The position numbers and the translations under genes are program-made. 64,000 nucleotides of DNA from assembly GCF_004923295.1 (NCBI RefSeq), contig NZ_CP039636.1, positions 346,001 through 410,000 on the forward strand. The letters are read 5' to 3'. This DNA comes from Azospirillum sp. TSH100. Lineage in GTDB: Bacteria > Pseudomonadota > Alphaproteobacteria > Azospirillales > Azospirillaceae. A model generated the notes under the pieces. That model worked only from the letters and a program-made list of their open reading frames with translations, was not told the origin of the DNA and made no database searches. Shown in pieces: positions 36,683 to 45,344 of the stretch (the first letter of the stretch is position 1; each line of letters starts with the position of its first letter).

Positions 36683-36818
36683 GGGGGTTCTCCTGCTGGA
36701 AAGGTCCCGTCATTCTACGGCGGTTGTGCTGAAATTGGCTTTCAATTGAGAACCGGACGGTGCGGCGATATGAAAGAATGCCTCGAAAATCCCTGAAATT
36801 CTGAAGGATGACTTCGTT

Positions 36819-37298
36819 ATGGACCCGCTGGATAAAATGGATGCCGCGATCGTGGACAGGCTGCAACAGGATGGCCGACTGTCCAACGCCAAGCTCGCCG
36901 AACAGCTGGCGCTGAGCGAGGCGTCCTGCTGGCGCCGGCAGAAGCGATTGGAGGAGTGCGGCGTGATCCGGGGCTATCAGGCCGTGCTGGACCGCCGGAA
37001 ACTGGGCTTCGGCGTGATGGCCTTCGTGCAGATCGTCTGCACCCAGCATGGCGAGGAGGTGACCGCGGCGTTCGAGGAGGTCATCCGGTCCTGCCCCTCT
37101 GTGCTCAGCTGCCACAACACGACGGGAGAGGCGGATTTCCTGCTGGTCGTCGTCGCCCGCGATCTCGACGATTACAGCGGGTTCGTCGACAAGGTGCTGA
37201 GACGGCTTCCGGGCGTCGCCAGCATCCGCTCGAACCTCTCCCTGCGGGAGATGAAGGAGACCAACCGTCTGCCCGTTCTGGAGGCGCCCTATCGATGA
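36819..37298 (+). CDS. Lrp/AsnC-family transcriptional regulator
   Basis: The 159-residue protein has the N-terminal helix-turn-helix of the family (DKMDAAIVDRLQQDGRLSNA, then SEASCWRRQKRLEECGVIRG) and a C-terminal RAM ligand-binding domain (VMAFVQIVC through TTGEADFLLVVVARDLDDY). These regulators usually sense amino acids or aromatic or branched acids. It diverges from the zinc alcohol dehydrogenase, the most likely target. A strong terminator follows immediately, so it is a single-gene unit. Confidence 0.9.
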   Translation: MDPLDKMDAAIVDRLQQDGRLSNAKLAEQLALSEASCWRRQKRLEECGVIRGYQAVLDRRKLGFGVMAFVQIVCTQHGEEVTAAFEEVIRSCPSVLSCHNTTGEADFLLVVVARDLDDYSGFVDKVLRRLPGVASIRSNLSLREMKETNRLPVLEAPYR

Positions 37299-37301
37299 CA
37301 C

Positions 37302-37330
37302 CCCGCCTTTTCGGATGACGGCGGGTTTTT
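37302..37330 (+). terminator. Rho-independent terminator after the Lrp/AsnC gene
   Basis: CCCGCC (37302-37307) pairs with GGCGGG (37320-37325), followed by five T residues. It starts four bases after the stop codon. Confidence 0.8.
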
Positions 37331-37454
37331 CCGCATCGCTCCTGCCCGCCGGGCGGGGGTTGCGTTCGTCCGTCAATCCCGCAATATCGCTTCCCGCGCA
37401 GGTCTCCGGCCTGTTCGCGCGGACCCTGCCGTCAACCAACTCCCGGATCTGTCC

Positions 37455-38357
37455 ATGACCGCGGCACCCGCGACCGACACCCGTGCCGGCATCCTGATGA
37501 TGCTGGGCGGGATGACGCTCTTCACCCTGAACGACGCGCTCGGCAAATGGCTGGTGGCCGACCATCCGGTCGCCATGCTTCTGGCCGTGCGCAGCCTGTT
37601 CGGGCTGGCCGTCCTGGCGCCGATGATCCGGCGCGAGGGTGTCGCCGCCGTCTTCGCCGTCGACCGTCTGCCGTTGCATGTCCTGCGCGTTCTGCTGATG
37701 ACGGTGGACGTCGCCTGCTTCTACTGGGCGGTCGGCTATCTGCCGCTCGCCGACGTGATGACCATCTACATGTCGGCGCCGTTGATCGTCACCGCGCTGT
37801 CGGTGCTGGTCCTGCGGGAGAGCGTCGGCTGGCGCCGCTGGGTGGCGGTGCTGGTCGGCTTCGTCGGTGTCGTCATCGTGCTGAACCCGACCGGCCGCTT
37901 CGACCTGTGGCCGTCGCTGGTGGCGCTGCTCGGCGCCTTCATCTTCTCCAGCGGCGTAATCTCCACCCGCGTCCTGCGCTCCGCCTCCAGCCTGACGCTG
38001 GTCGGCAACCAGATGGTCGGCGGCCTGCTGATCGGTGGCGTGACGCTGCCCTGGACCTGGGAGGCGCCGGGCTGGCTCGGCTTCTTCCTGCTCGGGCTGC
38101 TCGGCGTCACCGCGCTGGCCGGCCACGCCATGATGAACCGCTCCCTGCAGCTCAGCCCGGCGGCGGTGGTGGTGCCGTTCCAGTACGTGTCGATCCTGTG
38201 GGCGGTGATCCTCGACCTCGCCGTCTGGGGCACGGCGCCCACCGCCCGCATGGGGGTCGGCGCGGCGCTCATCATCGGCAGCGGGCTTTTCATCGTCTAT
38301 CGCGAACAGCGCCTGAAGCGCGGCGTCGCGGCGGAGGGGGTGGCGGAGGTGCCGTGA
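37455..38357 (+). CDS. DMT-superfamily transporter (EamA domains)
   Basis: The 300-residue inner-membrane protein has about ten hydrophobic helices arranged as two EamA repeats (residues about 12-140 and 155-290). Landmarks are LFTLNDALGKWLVAD at the start of repeat one and LGVTALAGHAMMNRSLQLSP in repeat two. Members export amino acids, metabolites or drugs by proton exchange; some import. The gene stands alone after the Lrp/AsnC unit. The preceding terminator argues against co-transcription, but Lrp-type regulators often control amino-acid exporters, so a functional link is possible. Confidence 0.87.
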   Translation: MTAAPATDTRAGILMMLGGMTLFTLNDALGKWLVADHPVAMLLAVRSLFGLAVLAPMIRREGVAAVFAVDRLPLHVLRVLLMTVDVACFYWAVGYLPLADVMTIYMSAPLIVTALSVLVLRESVGWRRWVAVLVGFVGVVIVLNPTGRFDLWPSLVALLGAFIFSSGVISTRVLRSASSLTLVGNQMVGGLLIGGVTLPWTWEAPGWLGFFLLGLLGVTALAGHAMMNRSLQLSPAAVVVPFQYVSILWAVILDLAVWGTAPTARMGVGAALIIGSGLFIVYREQRLKRGVAAEGVAEVP

Positions 38358-38391
38358 GGCCCCGCCTCACCCTCTTAAACGAGGCCCCGCC

Positions 38392-38766
38392 TCAGCCTCC
38401 GAAATAGCGCGGCACCAGCCGGACCGTCGTCGGCTCCACCGGGCGCCAGCCATAGTCGCGGATGACGTCGTTGGATTCGGCCGGCTGCCGCCCGTCCGCC
38501 AGCGACCAGGTGATGTGGTAGGTCGATCCGTCCGGCCGGTCGCTGGTGCCGTCGATGGCGACGACCAGCGCCTGAACCCCTTCGCCGTCGTCGGCGCAGC
38601 CGATCACCTCGGCCTCGGTCGCGCTGGGCAGCGGCTCGTCCGGGCCGGCGCCGAAGGCCAGGGTGACATGGTGGGCGACCAGCCTGCCGTAACGCGGCGG
38701 AACCTGGGCCAGCAGGCGCTCGCGCTCCTCCGCCGGCAGTTCCCATCCGCTGTATCCCGATCCCAT
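38392..38766 (-). CDS. Small 2H-phosphoesterase-like protein
   Basis: This 124-residue protein carries two H-x-T motifs, H33-V-T in VAHHVTLAFG and H84-I-T in STYHITWSL. The strand between (GVQALVVAIDG) ends in a short loop. Paired HxT motifs define 2H phosphoesterases such as LigT-like RNA cyclic phosphodiesterases and the phosphodiesterase domain of tRNA ligases. The overall size and the second motif in a beta strand fit, but the family call is by eye. I chose the ATG at 38766 because GGGGAG is seven bases before it. It lies 35 bases after the stop of the second unknown gene on the same strand, so it is likely the third gene of that operon. Confidence 0.65.
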   Translation of the reverse strand: MGSGYSGWELPAEERERLLAQVPPRYGRLVAHHVTLAFGAGPDEPLPSATEAEVIGCADDGEGVQALVVAIDGTSDRPDGSTYHITWSLADGRQPAESNDVIRDYGWRPVEPTTVRLVPRYFGG

Positions 38767-38801
38767 CACCCAACTCCCCGAGCCGCAAGAGGCCGGAAGA
38801 G

Positions 38802-40115
38802 TCACCGCCGGCCGCCGTTCATGATCTCGTCCATGATCTTAGTCGCTTCGGCCGGTCCGGCAATCAGCTCGATCATGCGGATGGCGGTGTAGCCGGTGCG
38901 GCTGTTGCCGGCGGGACCGGTCAGAGCCTGCTGCGCCTTCTCCGACAGCGAGGTGGTGGTCTTCTGCGTCATCTCCCGCAGCTCGCCGCGCAGCCCCAGC
39001 GAATCGGCGATGGTCGCGCATTTGCGCAGCGCCCGGGCATGGTTCTCCGCCTGGGCGAGCTGGGCCCGCCCTTCGCTGGCCCCAATGGCGCCGTTGTCCA
39101 GGCAGCCGATGGCGGCGAGGATGCCGGCATCGGCGTCCTGAAGCACCTGGGTCTTCACCATGGAATGGACGGAGCTGCGGACCTGCTTCAGCCGCTGGTC
39201 GAACTCCTTGTTGCGGCTCTGCTCCATCGCCGCGCGGGTGGCGTCCAGGCTGGCGACGAGGTCGAGCGCCAGATCGGCCACCGCCATGCGGTCGCTGGCC
39301 GGCGCGTCCTGCCAGAGGCGGGACCGGTCCTCGATCTGCGCCACCACAGTGCTGCTCAGCTGCATGAACAGGCTGGCGCGGTCGGCCGGCTTCTGGCCCA
39401 GATCCATGTCCCACAGCCCGCTCAGCAGCACCGACGGATCGGTCAGGCGCGACGCGGCCAGCAGCACGAAGACCTTCAGCGCGTCCGGGTTGGCACGGGA
39501 AATCCGGCGCCCGATCGACTGGATCGCCTCCATATGGTCGCCATGCAGCTTCGGCACCGGCTTGGGCGACAGCGCCGCCTTCAGCTCCGCCACTTCCGGC
39601 GCGATCGACAGGATGGTGGCGATGTCGGACAGCGCCCGCGTCCGGCTGGGATTCATCCTCAGGTCGAGCGCTTCGCTGAAATGCCCGGCGACCGCTCCCT
39701 CGGCGATCTTCGCCACCGCCGCCGCGCAGTCCGCCCAGAAGGCCTCTGTCAGCGCCTTGCGGTCCGGCCCGTTCTGCAGGGCGGGGCGGTAGGTGCGCAG
39801 CCTTTCCTTGCCGACCTCAGCCTCCACCAGCGGCCACAGGCTGTTCATCAGCGATCGTTCGATCACGCTCAGCGGTACCGGGTCGGCCTTGCCCAACGCC
39901 TCGAACAGATCCTCGAACGGGTCGCAGAACAGGCGCTTCAGCGTCGGCCGGCGGTGCAGCCGCAGCTCGACCAGCCGTGGGCGGATCACGGCGATCGTGC
40001 GCTGGATGTCGGGATGGTCGTTCATCTGCTCCAGGAGATCGACGACCTGCCGGAACTTGGCCTCGTCAATGTCCAGCAGCTTGTCGCCCAGCGCGACCAG
40101 ATCCCTCATCTCCAT
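38802..40115 (-). CDS. Unknown protein, second of an uncharacterised three-gene operon
   Basis: I do not recognise this 437-residue cytoplasmic protein. It is mostly helical with no membrane segments. The N-terminus reads MEMRDLVALGDKLLDIDEAK and a conserved-looking central part contains MEAIQSIGRRISRANPDALK and SRLTDPSVLLSGLWDMDLGQ. The C-terminal third has a Lys/Gln/Thr-rich helical region (ELREMTQKTTTSLSEKAQQA). Its ATG is two bases past the TGA of the upstream gene, so the two are surely co-translated. The long open frame upstream overlaps that gene and is not part of it. Confidence 0.82.
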   Translation of the reverse strand: MEMRDLVALGDKLLDIDEAKFRQVVDLLEQMNDHPDIQRTIAVIRPRLVELRLHRRPTLKRLFCDPFEDLFEALGKADPVPLSVIERSLMNSLWPLVEAEVGKERLRTYRPALQNGPDRKALTEAFWADCAAAVAKIAEGAVAGHFSEALDLRMNPSRTRALSDIATILSIAPEVAELKAALSPKPVPKLHGDHMEAIQSIGRRISRANPDALKVFVLLAASRLTDPSVLLSGLWDMDLGQKPADRASLFMQLSSTVVAQIEDRSRLWQDAPASDRMAVADLALDLVASLDATRAAMEQSRNKEFDQRLKQVRSSVHSMVKTQVLQDADAGILAAIGCLDNGAIGASEGRAQLAQAENHARALRKCATIADSLGLRGELREMTQKTTTSLSEKAQQALTGPAGNSRTGYTAIRMIELIAGPAEATKIMDEIMNGGRR

Positions 40116-40117
40116 GG

Positions 40118-41221
40118 TCAGGCCGCCTTCCCTTTGAGCGTCTCGATCCGCATCACCAGATCGACGTCGAGCTGGCCGCTGCGCCAGTCGACATAGGCGC
40201 GCACCGACCGCTTGTGGCTGGACATCAGCTTCTCGGCCAGCATCGCCTGGTCGGCGCGGATCTCGTCCTTGGGCAGCAGGGGGATGACGCGGAAGATGTC
40301 GTGGACGGCCATGTCCTGGGTGTGGCGGTCCTGGGTCAGCGCATCGTTCCACAGCAGGATCAGGTATTCCCAGCCGTCGAGCAGCCAGGACAGCCGGCTG
40401 GACGCCTTGCGGATCTGCGGCCGCTTGGTCTCCCACTGGCGCAGCAGCACCTCGAAGGACGCCATCGCCTGATCGAACTGGCCGATCACGTTGCGGGCAT
40501 GGTTGACCGTATGTTCCGCCACCTCGGCGCAGAAGCCGCCGATCGGTGCCGCTTCCGACACGTTGTCGGTCGCCCAGTCTGTCATGCTGTCGCGGAAACC
40601 CTGAAGGTCGCGCATCAGCCGCCGCAGCCGTGCCGGCTTGGGCGAGCTTGCCAGACCGATGGCTTCCATCATCACCGCCAGTTCGGCGATGCGGCCGTAG
40701 AGCTCCTTGGGCTCCAGCGTCAGCCGCTGCGCCGCCTTCATCATCAGGTCGCGCGTCAGCTTCTGTCCCTCGGCGGAGGTCAGGCCGACCTTCAGGATCT
40801 CCGTCGATTCCAGCCCGACCGCCTTCAGCGCCTCGACGATCAGCTGATAGTTGATCAGAAGCCGCTGGTCCTCGTCGTCGCTCAGCGCCGCTTCGGCCGC
40901 CGCCACCGCGCCGCCGCCGGCCAGACCGCAGCGCGCCGCCTCCAGCACCGCCTTGCGGATGTCGTCGGGCGAGCAGCCGTCGGCCTTGGCGATCAGGTCG
41001 TGCAGCATCCGGTCGTGGACCGTCATCGGGAAGGCCAGCGGCAGCGACTTCCACGGAACCACATAGACGCCGCGCCCTTCCGACAGGTTGGGCACCAGCA
41101 CCTCCAGCTGGTCGCGGCTGTCCTTGCGCACACGGGTCTGAGACAGGACCGGCGTGGTGAAGGCCACGGCGGCGCCGCGTTCCTCGAACGTGGACGGGGC
41201 GAAATTGGTCAGGGAACGCAT
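40118..41221 (-). CDS. Unknown protein, first of an uncharacterised three-gene operon
   Basis: This 367-residue helical cytoplasmic protein is unrecognised. It begins MRSLTNFAPSTFEERGAAVA, and a region at about residue 165-260 (AELAVMMEAIGLASS, LMRDLQGFRDSMTDWATDNV) looks like a helical bundle. The C-terminus includes SSHKRSVRAYVDWRSGQLDV. There are no catalytic signatures, zinc motifs or signal peptides. Only two bases separate it from the next gene. It diverges from the AsmA gene over a 225-base A/T-richer gap. Dense co-translation suggests the two large proteins act together, perhaps as a complex. Confidence 0.82.
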   Translation of the reverse strand: MRSLTNFAPSTFEERGAAVAFTTPVLSQTRVRKDSRDQLEVLVPNLSEGRGVYVVPWKSLPLAFPMTVHDRMLHDLIAKADGCSPDDIRKAVLEAARCGLAGGGAVAAAEAALSDDEDQRLLINYQLIVEALKAVGLESTEILKVGLTSAEGQKLTRDLMMKAAQRLTLEPKELYGRIAELAVMMEAIGLASSPKPARLRRLMRDLQGFRDSMTDWATDNVSEAAPIGGFCAEVAEHTVNHARNVIGQFDQAMASFEVLLRQWETKRPQIRKASSRLSWLLDGWEYLILLWNDALTQDRHTQDMAVHDIFRVIPLLPKDEIRADQAMLAEKLMSSHKRSVRAYVDWRSGQLDVDLVMRIETLKGKAA

Positions 41222-41446
41222 CGTGTCCTGCGGCCGTGGCTGCGGGGAAGTGTCGGAGTCGGATTGTCGTCGATTACGGCGCTGCGATACTGAATTTTGC
41301 GTTAAATCCAATATAAGCGGCAACGTAAATATATCACCTTCGGACGGTTCGCCCGGATCTCTTGCGGTAATCCTCCCCTCCGGCCCCCGCTGTTGCGCCC
41401 TTTCGTCCGTTGTCAGGGAGTGGGCGGTGCGCGGAGGGCCGGGGGG

Positions 41447-43471
41447 ATGAAAGCGGGTGCGGGATCGGTGGTGAAATGGATCGGCTACGGTCTGCTCGGC
41501 CTCGCCGGTCTCGTCGTCGTCGGCATCGGCGCGCTGGTGCTGATGTTCGACTGGAACGACGCCCGCGGATTTGTCGCCCGCCGCGCCTCGGCCGCGCTGA
41601 ACCGCGAGGTCGCCATCGACGGCGACCTGCGCGTGCATCTGGGCAGCCCGATCCGCATCCATCTGGAAGGGCTGCGCGTCGCCAACGCCGAATGGGCGCA
41701 GGACAGGACGATGGCGGAGGTCCAGGCGCTGGACGCCACGCTGCGCCTGTGGCCGTTGCTGCGCGGCGATTGGGAACTGCCGGAGTTGAAGGTCCAGGGC
41801 CCGAAGCTGATCCTGGAGAAGAATGGCAAGGGCGAGGCCAACTGGAATTTCGGCCCGCCCAACGCGGAGAAGGAGGTCGCGAAGCAAGCCGCAGTCCCCG
41901 ACAACCGCGGCGACATCCCGGTGATCGAGCGGCTGCTGATCGCCGACGGCCGGCTGCACTACCGCGACCCCACCAGCGACATCGACATCGACAACAGCAT
42001 CAACACCGCGACCGGCGGCAACGACAGCGACACGGTGCAGCTGAAGGGCAAGGGCAGTTTCGCCGGCAAGCCCTTCACCCTGGCGGTGGAGGGCGGCTCG
42101 CTGCTCCATCTTCGTGACGACCCCAAGCCCTATCCGCTGAAGATCGACGCCGCCGTCGGCAAGACCAAGGGCCACATCGAAGGCTCGGTGGGCGAGCCGG
42201 TGAAGATGGAGGGAGTCGACCTGTCGGTGGCGCTCAGCGGCGACGACATGGCGGAGATCTTCCCCATCGTCGGCATCCCGACACCGAAGACGCGGCCCTA
42301 TGCCATCTCCGGCCATCTCGGGCGCGAGGGCAAGGTCTGGACCTTCCGCGGCATGAACGGCAAGGTTGGCGAGAGCGACCTGTCCGGCGACGTGCTGGTC
42401 GATACCGGCGGCGACCGGCCGATGGTGAAGGCCGATCTGACCTCCAACCGGCTGGCGGCGCTCGATCTGGCCGGCCTGATCGGCGCCTCGCCCCGTGGCA
42501 GCGACGATTATCCGACGCGCGGCAACGGCCGCGTCATCCCGGCGACGCCGATTCCGGTGGAGAAGCTGCGCAACACCGACATGGACGTCCGCCTGCGCGG
42601 CAAGCGGGTGGAGGCACCTTTCGCCCCGCTGGAAGGGCTGGAGATGCAGGTCAAGCTGGCCAACGGCGACCTGCATGTCGATCCGCTGACGCTCGGCATC
42701 GGCGGCGGCAGGATCGCCGGCACGGTGCAGCTCGACGGCAAGGGCAAGGTGCCGGCGATGCGCACCAACCTGGACATCCGCGCCATGAAGCTCTCCGCCT
42801 TCTTCAGCGACACCTCCTTCGCCGGGCAGATCGGCGGCACGGTGGCCGGCCGCATCCAGCTTGCCGGCACCGGCAGGACCGTGGCCGACCTGCTGGCGAC
42901 CTCTGATGGCAAGATCGGCGTCGCGGTGGACGGCGGCCGGGTCACCAGCCTCGCGGTCAAGGGGCTGAAGACCAACATCCTGGAGACGCTGGGGGTGGTC
43001 ATTTCCGGGTCGAAGCCGATGCCTTTCAACTGCCTGGTCGGCAACATGGCGGTGCAGAACGGCATCGCCCAGGTCGAAGCGCTGGTGCTCGACACGCCGG
43101 AAACACTGGTCACCGGCAAGGGCCGCATCAGCCTGCGCAACGAGGCGCTGGACCTGCGCATCGTCGGCGATTCGAAGTCGCCGCAGGTCTTCGCCACCCA
43201 TGTCCCGGTGCTGGTCGGCGGCACGCTGGGCAACCCCGACATCGGCGTCGATCCCACCGAGTCGGCGGCGCGCGGCGCTGCGGCGGTGGCGCTGGGCGTG
43301 TTGCTGACGCCCCTGGCCGGCGTGCTGCCCTTCCTTGACCCAGGCAGTGATGAGCAGCCACAGTGTGGCCGGCTGGTGCGGGACGCCCGGTCCCCGGAGA
43401 AGGGGGGCCCGGCTTCCGGCAAGTCGGGCAATGGCCGCGGGGACGGGACGGCGTCGGGTTCGGCGCGCTGA
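41447..43471 (+). CDS. AsmA-family envelope protein
   Basis: The 674-residue protein starts with one membrane helix (about residues 10-32) and continues as a beta-rich periplasmic domain. It has the AsmA N-terminal pattern (FDWNDARGFVARRASAALNR, then EVAIDGDLRVHLGSPIRIHL) and a C-terminal AsmA domain around GKIGVAVDGGRVTSLAVKGL and LDTPETLVTGKGRISLRNE. AsmA-like proteins form long grooves thought to carry phospholipids between the membranes. A Pro/Gly-rich tail follows the domain. The GTG/ATG choices upstream are poorer. It diverges from the unknown operon and is followed by an SLC13-type transporter. Confidence 0.88.
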   Translation: MKAGAGSVVKWIGYGLLGLAGLVVVGIGALVLMFDWNDARGFVARRASAALNREVAIDGDLRVHLGSPIRIHLEGLRVANAEWAQDRTMAEVQALDATLRLWPLLRGDWELPELKVQGPKLILEKNGKGEANWNFGPPNAEKEVAKQAAVPDNRGDIPVIERLLIADGRLHYRDPTSDIDIDNSINTATGGNDSDTVQLKGKGSFAGKPFTLAVEGGSLLHLRDDPKPYPLKIDAAVGKTKGHIEGSVGEPVKMEGVDLSVALSGDDMAEIFPIVGIPTPKTRPYAISGHLGREGKVWTFRGMNGKVGESDLSGDVLVDTGGDRPMVKADLTSNRLAALDLAGLIGASPRGSDDYPTRGNGRVIPATPIPVEKLRNTDMDVRLRGKRVEAPFAPLEGLEMQVKLANGDLHVDPLTLGIGGGRIAGTVQLDGKGKVPAMRTNLDIRAMKLSAFFSDTSFAGQIGGTVAGRIQLAGTGRTVADLLATSDGKIGVAVDGGRVTSLAVKGLKTNILETLGVVISGSKPMPFNCLVGNMAVQNGIAQVEALVLDTPETLVTGKGRISLRNEALDLRIVGDSKSPQVFATHVPVLVGGTLGNPDIGVDPTESAARGAAAVALGVLLTPLAGVLPFLDPGSDEQPQCGRLVRDARSPEKGGPASGKSGNGRGDGTASGSAR

Positions 43472-43541
43472 CCGGACGACGATCCGCGTTCCCCTGTCCG
43501 ATCCGGCTCCGGATTACAGGATAAGGACGCGTCCCTTCCCA

Positions 43542-45317
43542 ATGACCATCGACCAGATGCTATCGTTCGGGATCATCGGCGCGGTGATCGCGCTGCTGAT
43601 CTGGGACCGGCTGCGCTACGACCTCGTCGGGATGATCGCCCTGCTGGCCTCGGTCGCCGTCGGGATCGTGCCGGCCAAGGAGGCGTTCCAGGGCTTCTCC
43701 GACGACATCGTCATCATCGTCGGTTCGGCCCTGGTGGTCAGTGCCGCCATCGGCCGGTCGGGCGTGGTGGAGGCGGCGATGCGCCCGCTGACCGCAAGGA
43801 TGAGCGGCGTCTGGACCCAGGTCGCCGTGCTGGCCGGGGCGGTGACCATGCTGTCGGCCGTCGTCAAGAACATCGGCGCGCTGGCCATCTTCATGCCCAT
43901 CGCCGTGCAGGTGGCGCGGCGGTCCGGCACGCCGGTGTCGCTTCTGCTGATGCCGATGGCCTTCGGCTCGCTGCTGGGCGGGCTGATGACGCTGGTCGGC
44001 ACCTCGCCCAACATCATCGTCTCGCGCGTGCGGGCGGAGATGACCGGCGAGCCCTTTCACATGTTCGATTTCACGCCGGTCGGGCTGATGATCGCGCTGT
44101 TCGGCGTCGCCTTCCTCTCGGTCGGCTACCGGCTGCTGCCGAAGGGCAGGGCGGCGGGGGCCGGCCCGGCCTTCAACATCGACGACTACACGGCGGAGGC
44201 CCGGCTGCCCGCCGGATCGCAGTTCGTCGGCCGTACCGTGGCGGAGCTGGAAGCGCTGGGCGAGAGCGAGGTGACCGTCGCCGCCATCGTGCGCGAGAAC
44301 TACCGCCGCTACGTGCCGTCGGGCCATTGGGTGCTGTTCGCCGGCGACATCCTGGTGCTGGAGGGCGACACCACAGCGCTGGCCGATCTGGTCAAGCGCG
44401 CCGGGCTGCGCATGATGCACGATAAGGACCAGGAGGGGGTGGAGAACGAGGACGACATCGCCGTGGTCGAGGCGGTGGTGGAGCAGCGCTCCGCCATGAT
44501 CGGCCACAGCATCGAGGAGGTGAACCTGCGCGAGCGGTTCGGCGCCAACCTGCTGGCGCTCAGCCGCCGCGGCCGGCCGATCCGCCAGCGGCTTCGCCGG
44601 GTCCGCCTGCAATCGGGCGATCTGGTGGTGCTGCAATGCCGGCAGGCCGCGGTGGCCGACACGCTGGCGGAACTGGGCTGCCTGCCGCTGGCCGAACGCA
44701 ACCTCGCCATCGGCCGCACGCCCAAGCGCGCCGCGGCGGTGGCGGTGCTCGGGCTGACGGTCACGCTGGTCGCCACCGGGATGCTGCCGGTCGCCATCGC
44801 CTTCTTCGGGGCGGCGGTGGCGATGACCGCACTGAAGGTGGTCAGCCTGCGCGACGCCTACGAGGCGGTGGAATGGCCGATCCTCGTGCTTCTGGGGTCG
44901 CTGATCCCGGTCAGCGAGACCCTGCGCACCACCGGCGGGACCGAGCTGATCGCCGGCTTCCTGTCGCAGGCGGCGCAGGGCATGCCGCCGGTGGGGGCGC
45001 TGGCGATGATCATGGTGGCGGCGATGGCGGTGACGCCCTTCCTGAACAACGCCGCGACCGTGCTGGTGATGGCGCCGATCGGCGCCAGCCTCGCCACCCA
45101 TCTGGGGCTGCGGCCCGACGCCTTCCTGATGGCGGTGGCGATCGGCGCTGGCTGCGACTTCCTCACCCCGATCGGGCACCAGTGCAACACGCTGGTGATG
45201 GGGCCGGGCGGTTACCGCTTCGGCGATTACTGGCGGCTCGGCCTGCCGCTGTCGATCATGGTGGTCATCATCGGCACGGCGGCCATCGCCCTGTTCTGGC
45301 CGCTCGTGCCGCGATGA
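43542..45317 (+). CDS. SLC13/DASS-type transporter with RCK_C domains
   Basis: This 591-residue inner-membrane protein has about eleven hydrophobic helices in two halves. They are split by a cytoplasmic region with two TrkA_C/RCK_C domains (about residues 215-300 and 310-395; landmarks VTVAAIVRENYRRYVPSG and LREQRLRRV-like sequence). The helix-hairpin motifs LVGTSPNIIVSRV and FLTPIGHQCNTLVMGPGGY are the ones that bind sodium and substrate in DASS carriers. Members move dicarboxylates, sulfate or related anions with sodium. RCK_C domains could gate it by a nucleotide or ion. Substrate is unknown. It follows AsmA by 70 bases. Confidence 0.88.
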   Translation: MTIDQMLSFGIIGAVIALLIWDRLRYDLVGMIALLASVAVGIVPAKEAFQGFSDDIVIIVGSALVVSAAIGRSGVVEAAMRPLTARMSGVWTQVAVLAGAVTMLSAVVKNIGALAIFMPIAVQVARRSGTPVSLLLMPMAFGSLLGGLMTLVGTSPNIIVSRVRAEMTGEPFHMFDFTPVGLMIALFGVAFLSVGYRLLPKGRAAGAGPAFNIDDYTAEARLPAGSQFVGRTVAELEALGESEVTVAAIVRENYRRYVPSGHWVLFAGDILVLEGDTTALADLVKRAGLRMMHDKDQEGVENEDDIAVVEAVVEQRSAMIGHSIEEVNLRERFGANLLALSRRGRPIRQRLRRVRLQSGDLVVLQCRQAAVADTLAELGCLPLAERNLAIGRTPKRAAAVAVLGLTVTLVATGMLPVAIAFFGAAVAMTALKVVSLRDAYEAVEWPILVLLGSLIPVSETLRTTGGTELIAGFLSQAAQGMPPVGALAMIMVAAMAVTPFLNNAATVLVMAPIGASLATHLGLRPDAFLMAVAIGAGCDFLTPIGHQCNTLVMGPGGYRFGDYWRLGLPLSIMVVIIGTAAIALFWPLVPR

Positions 45318-45344
45318 CCGCGGAGGAACGGTCCCAGCCCCTGC

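Noticed and set aside
36720..36818. Specific Lrp-type operator between the alcohol dehydrogenase and lrp-like genes
   Set aside because: Only a short TCAATTGA dyad and scattered GAAATT repeats are visible; none is long enough to call.
38802..41054. A single 750-residue minus-strand protein
   Set aside because: The N-terminal part is a frame shadow of the 40118-41221 gene; the real start is ATG 40115, two bases after that gene's stop.
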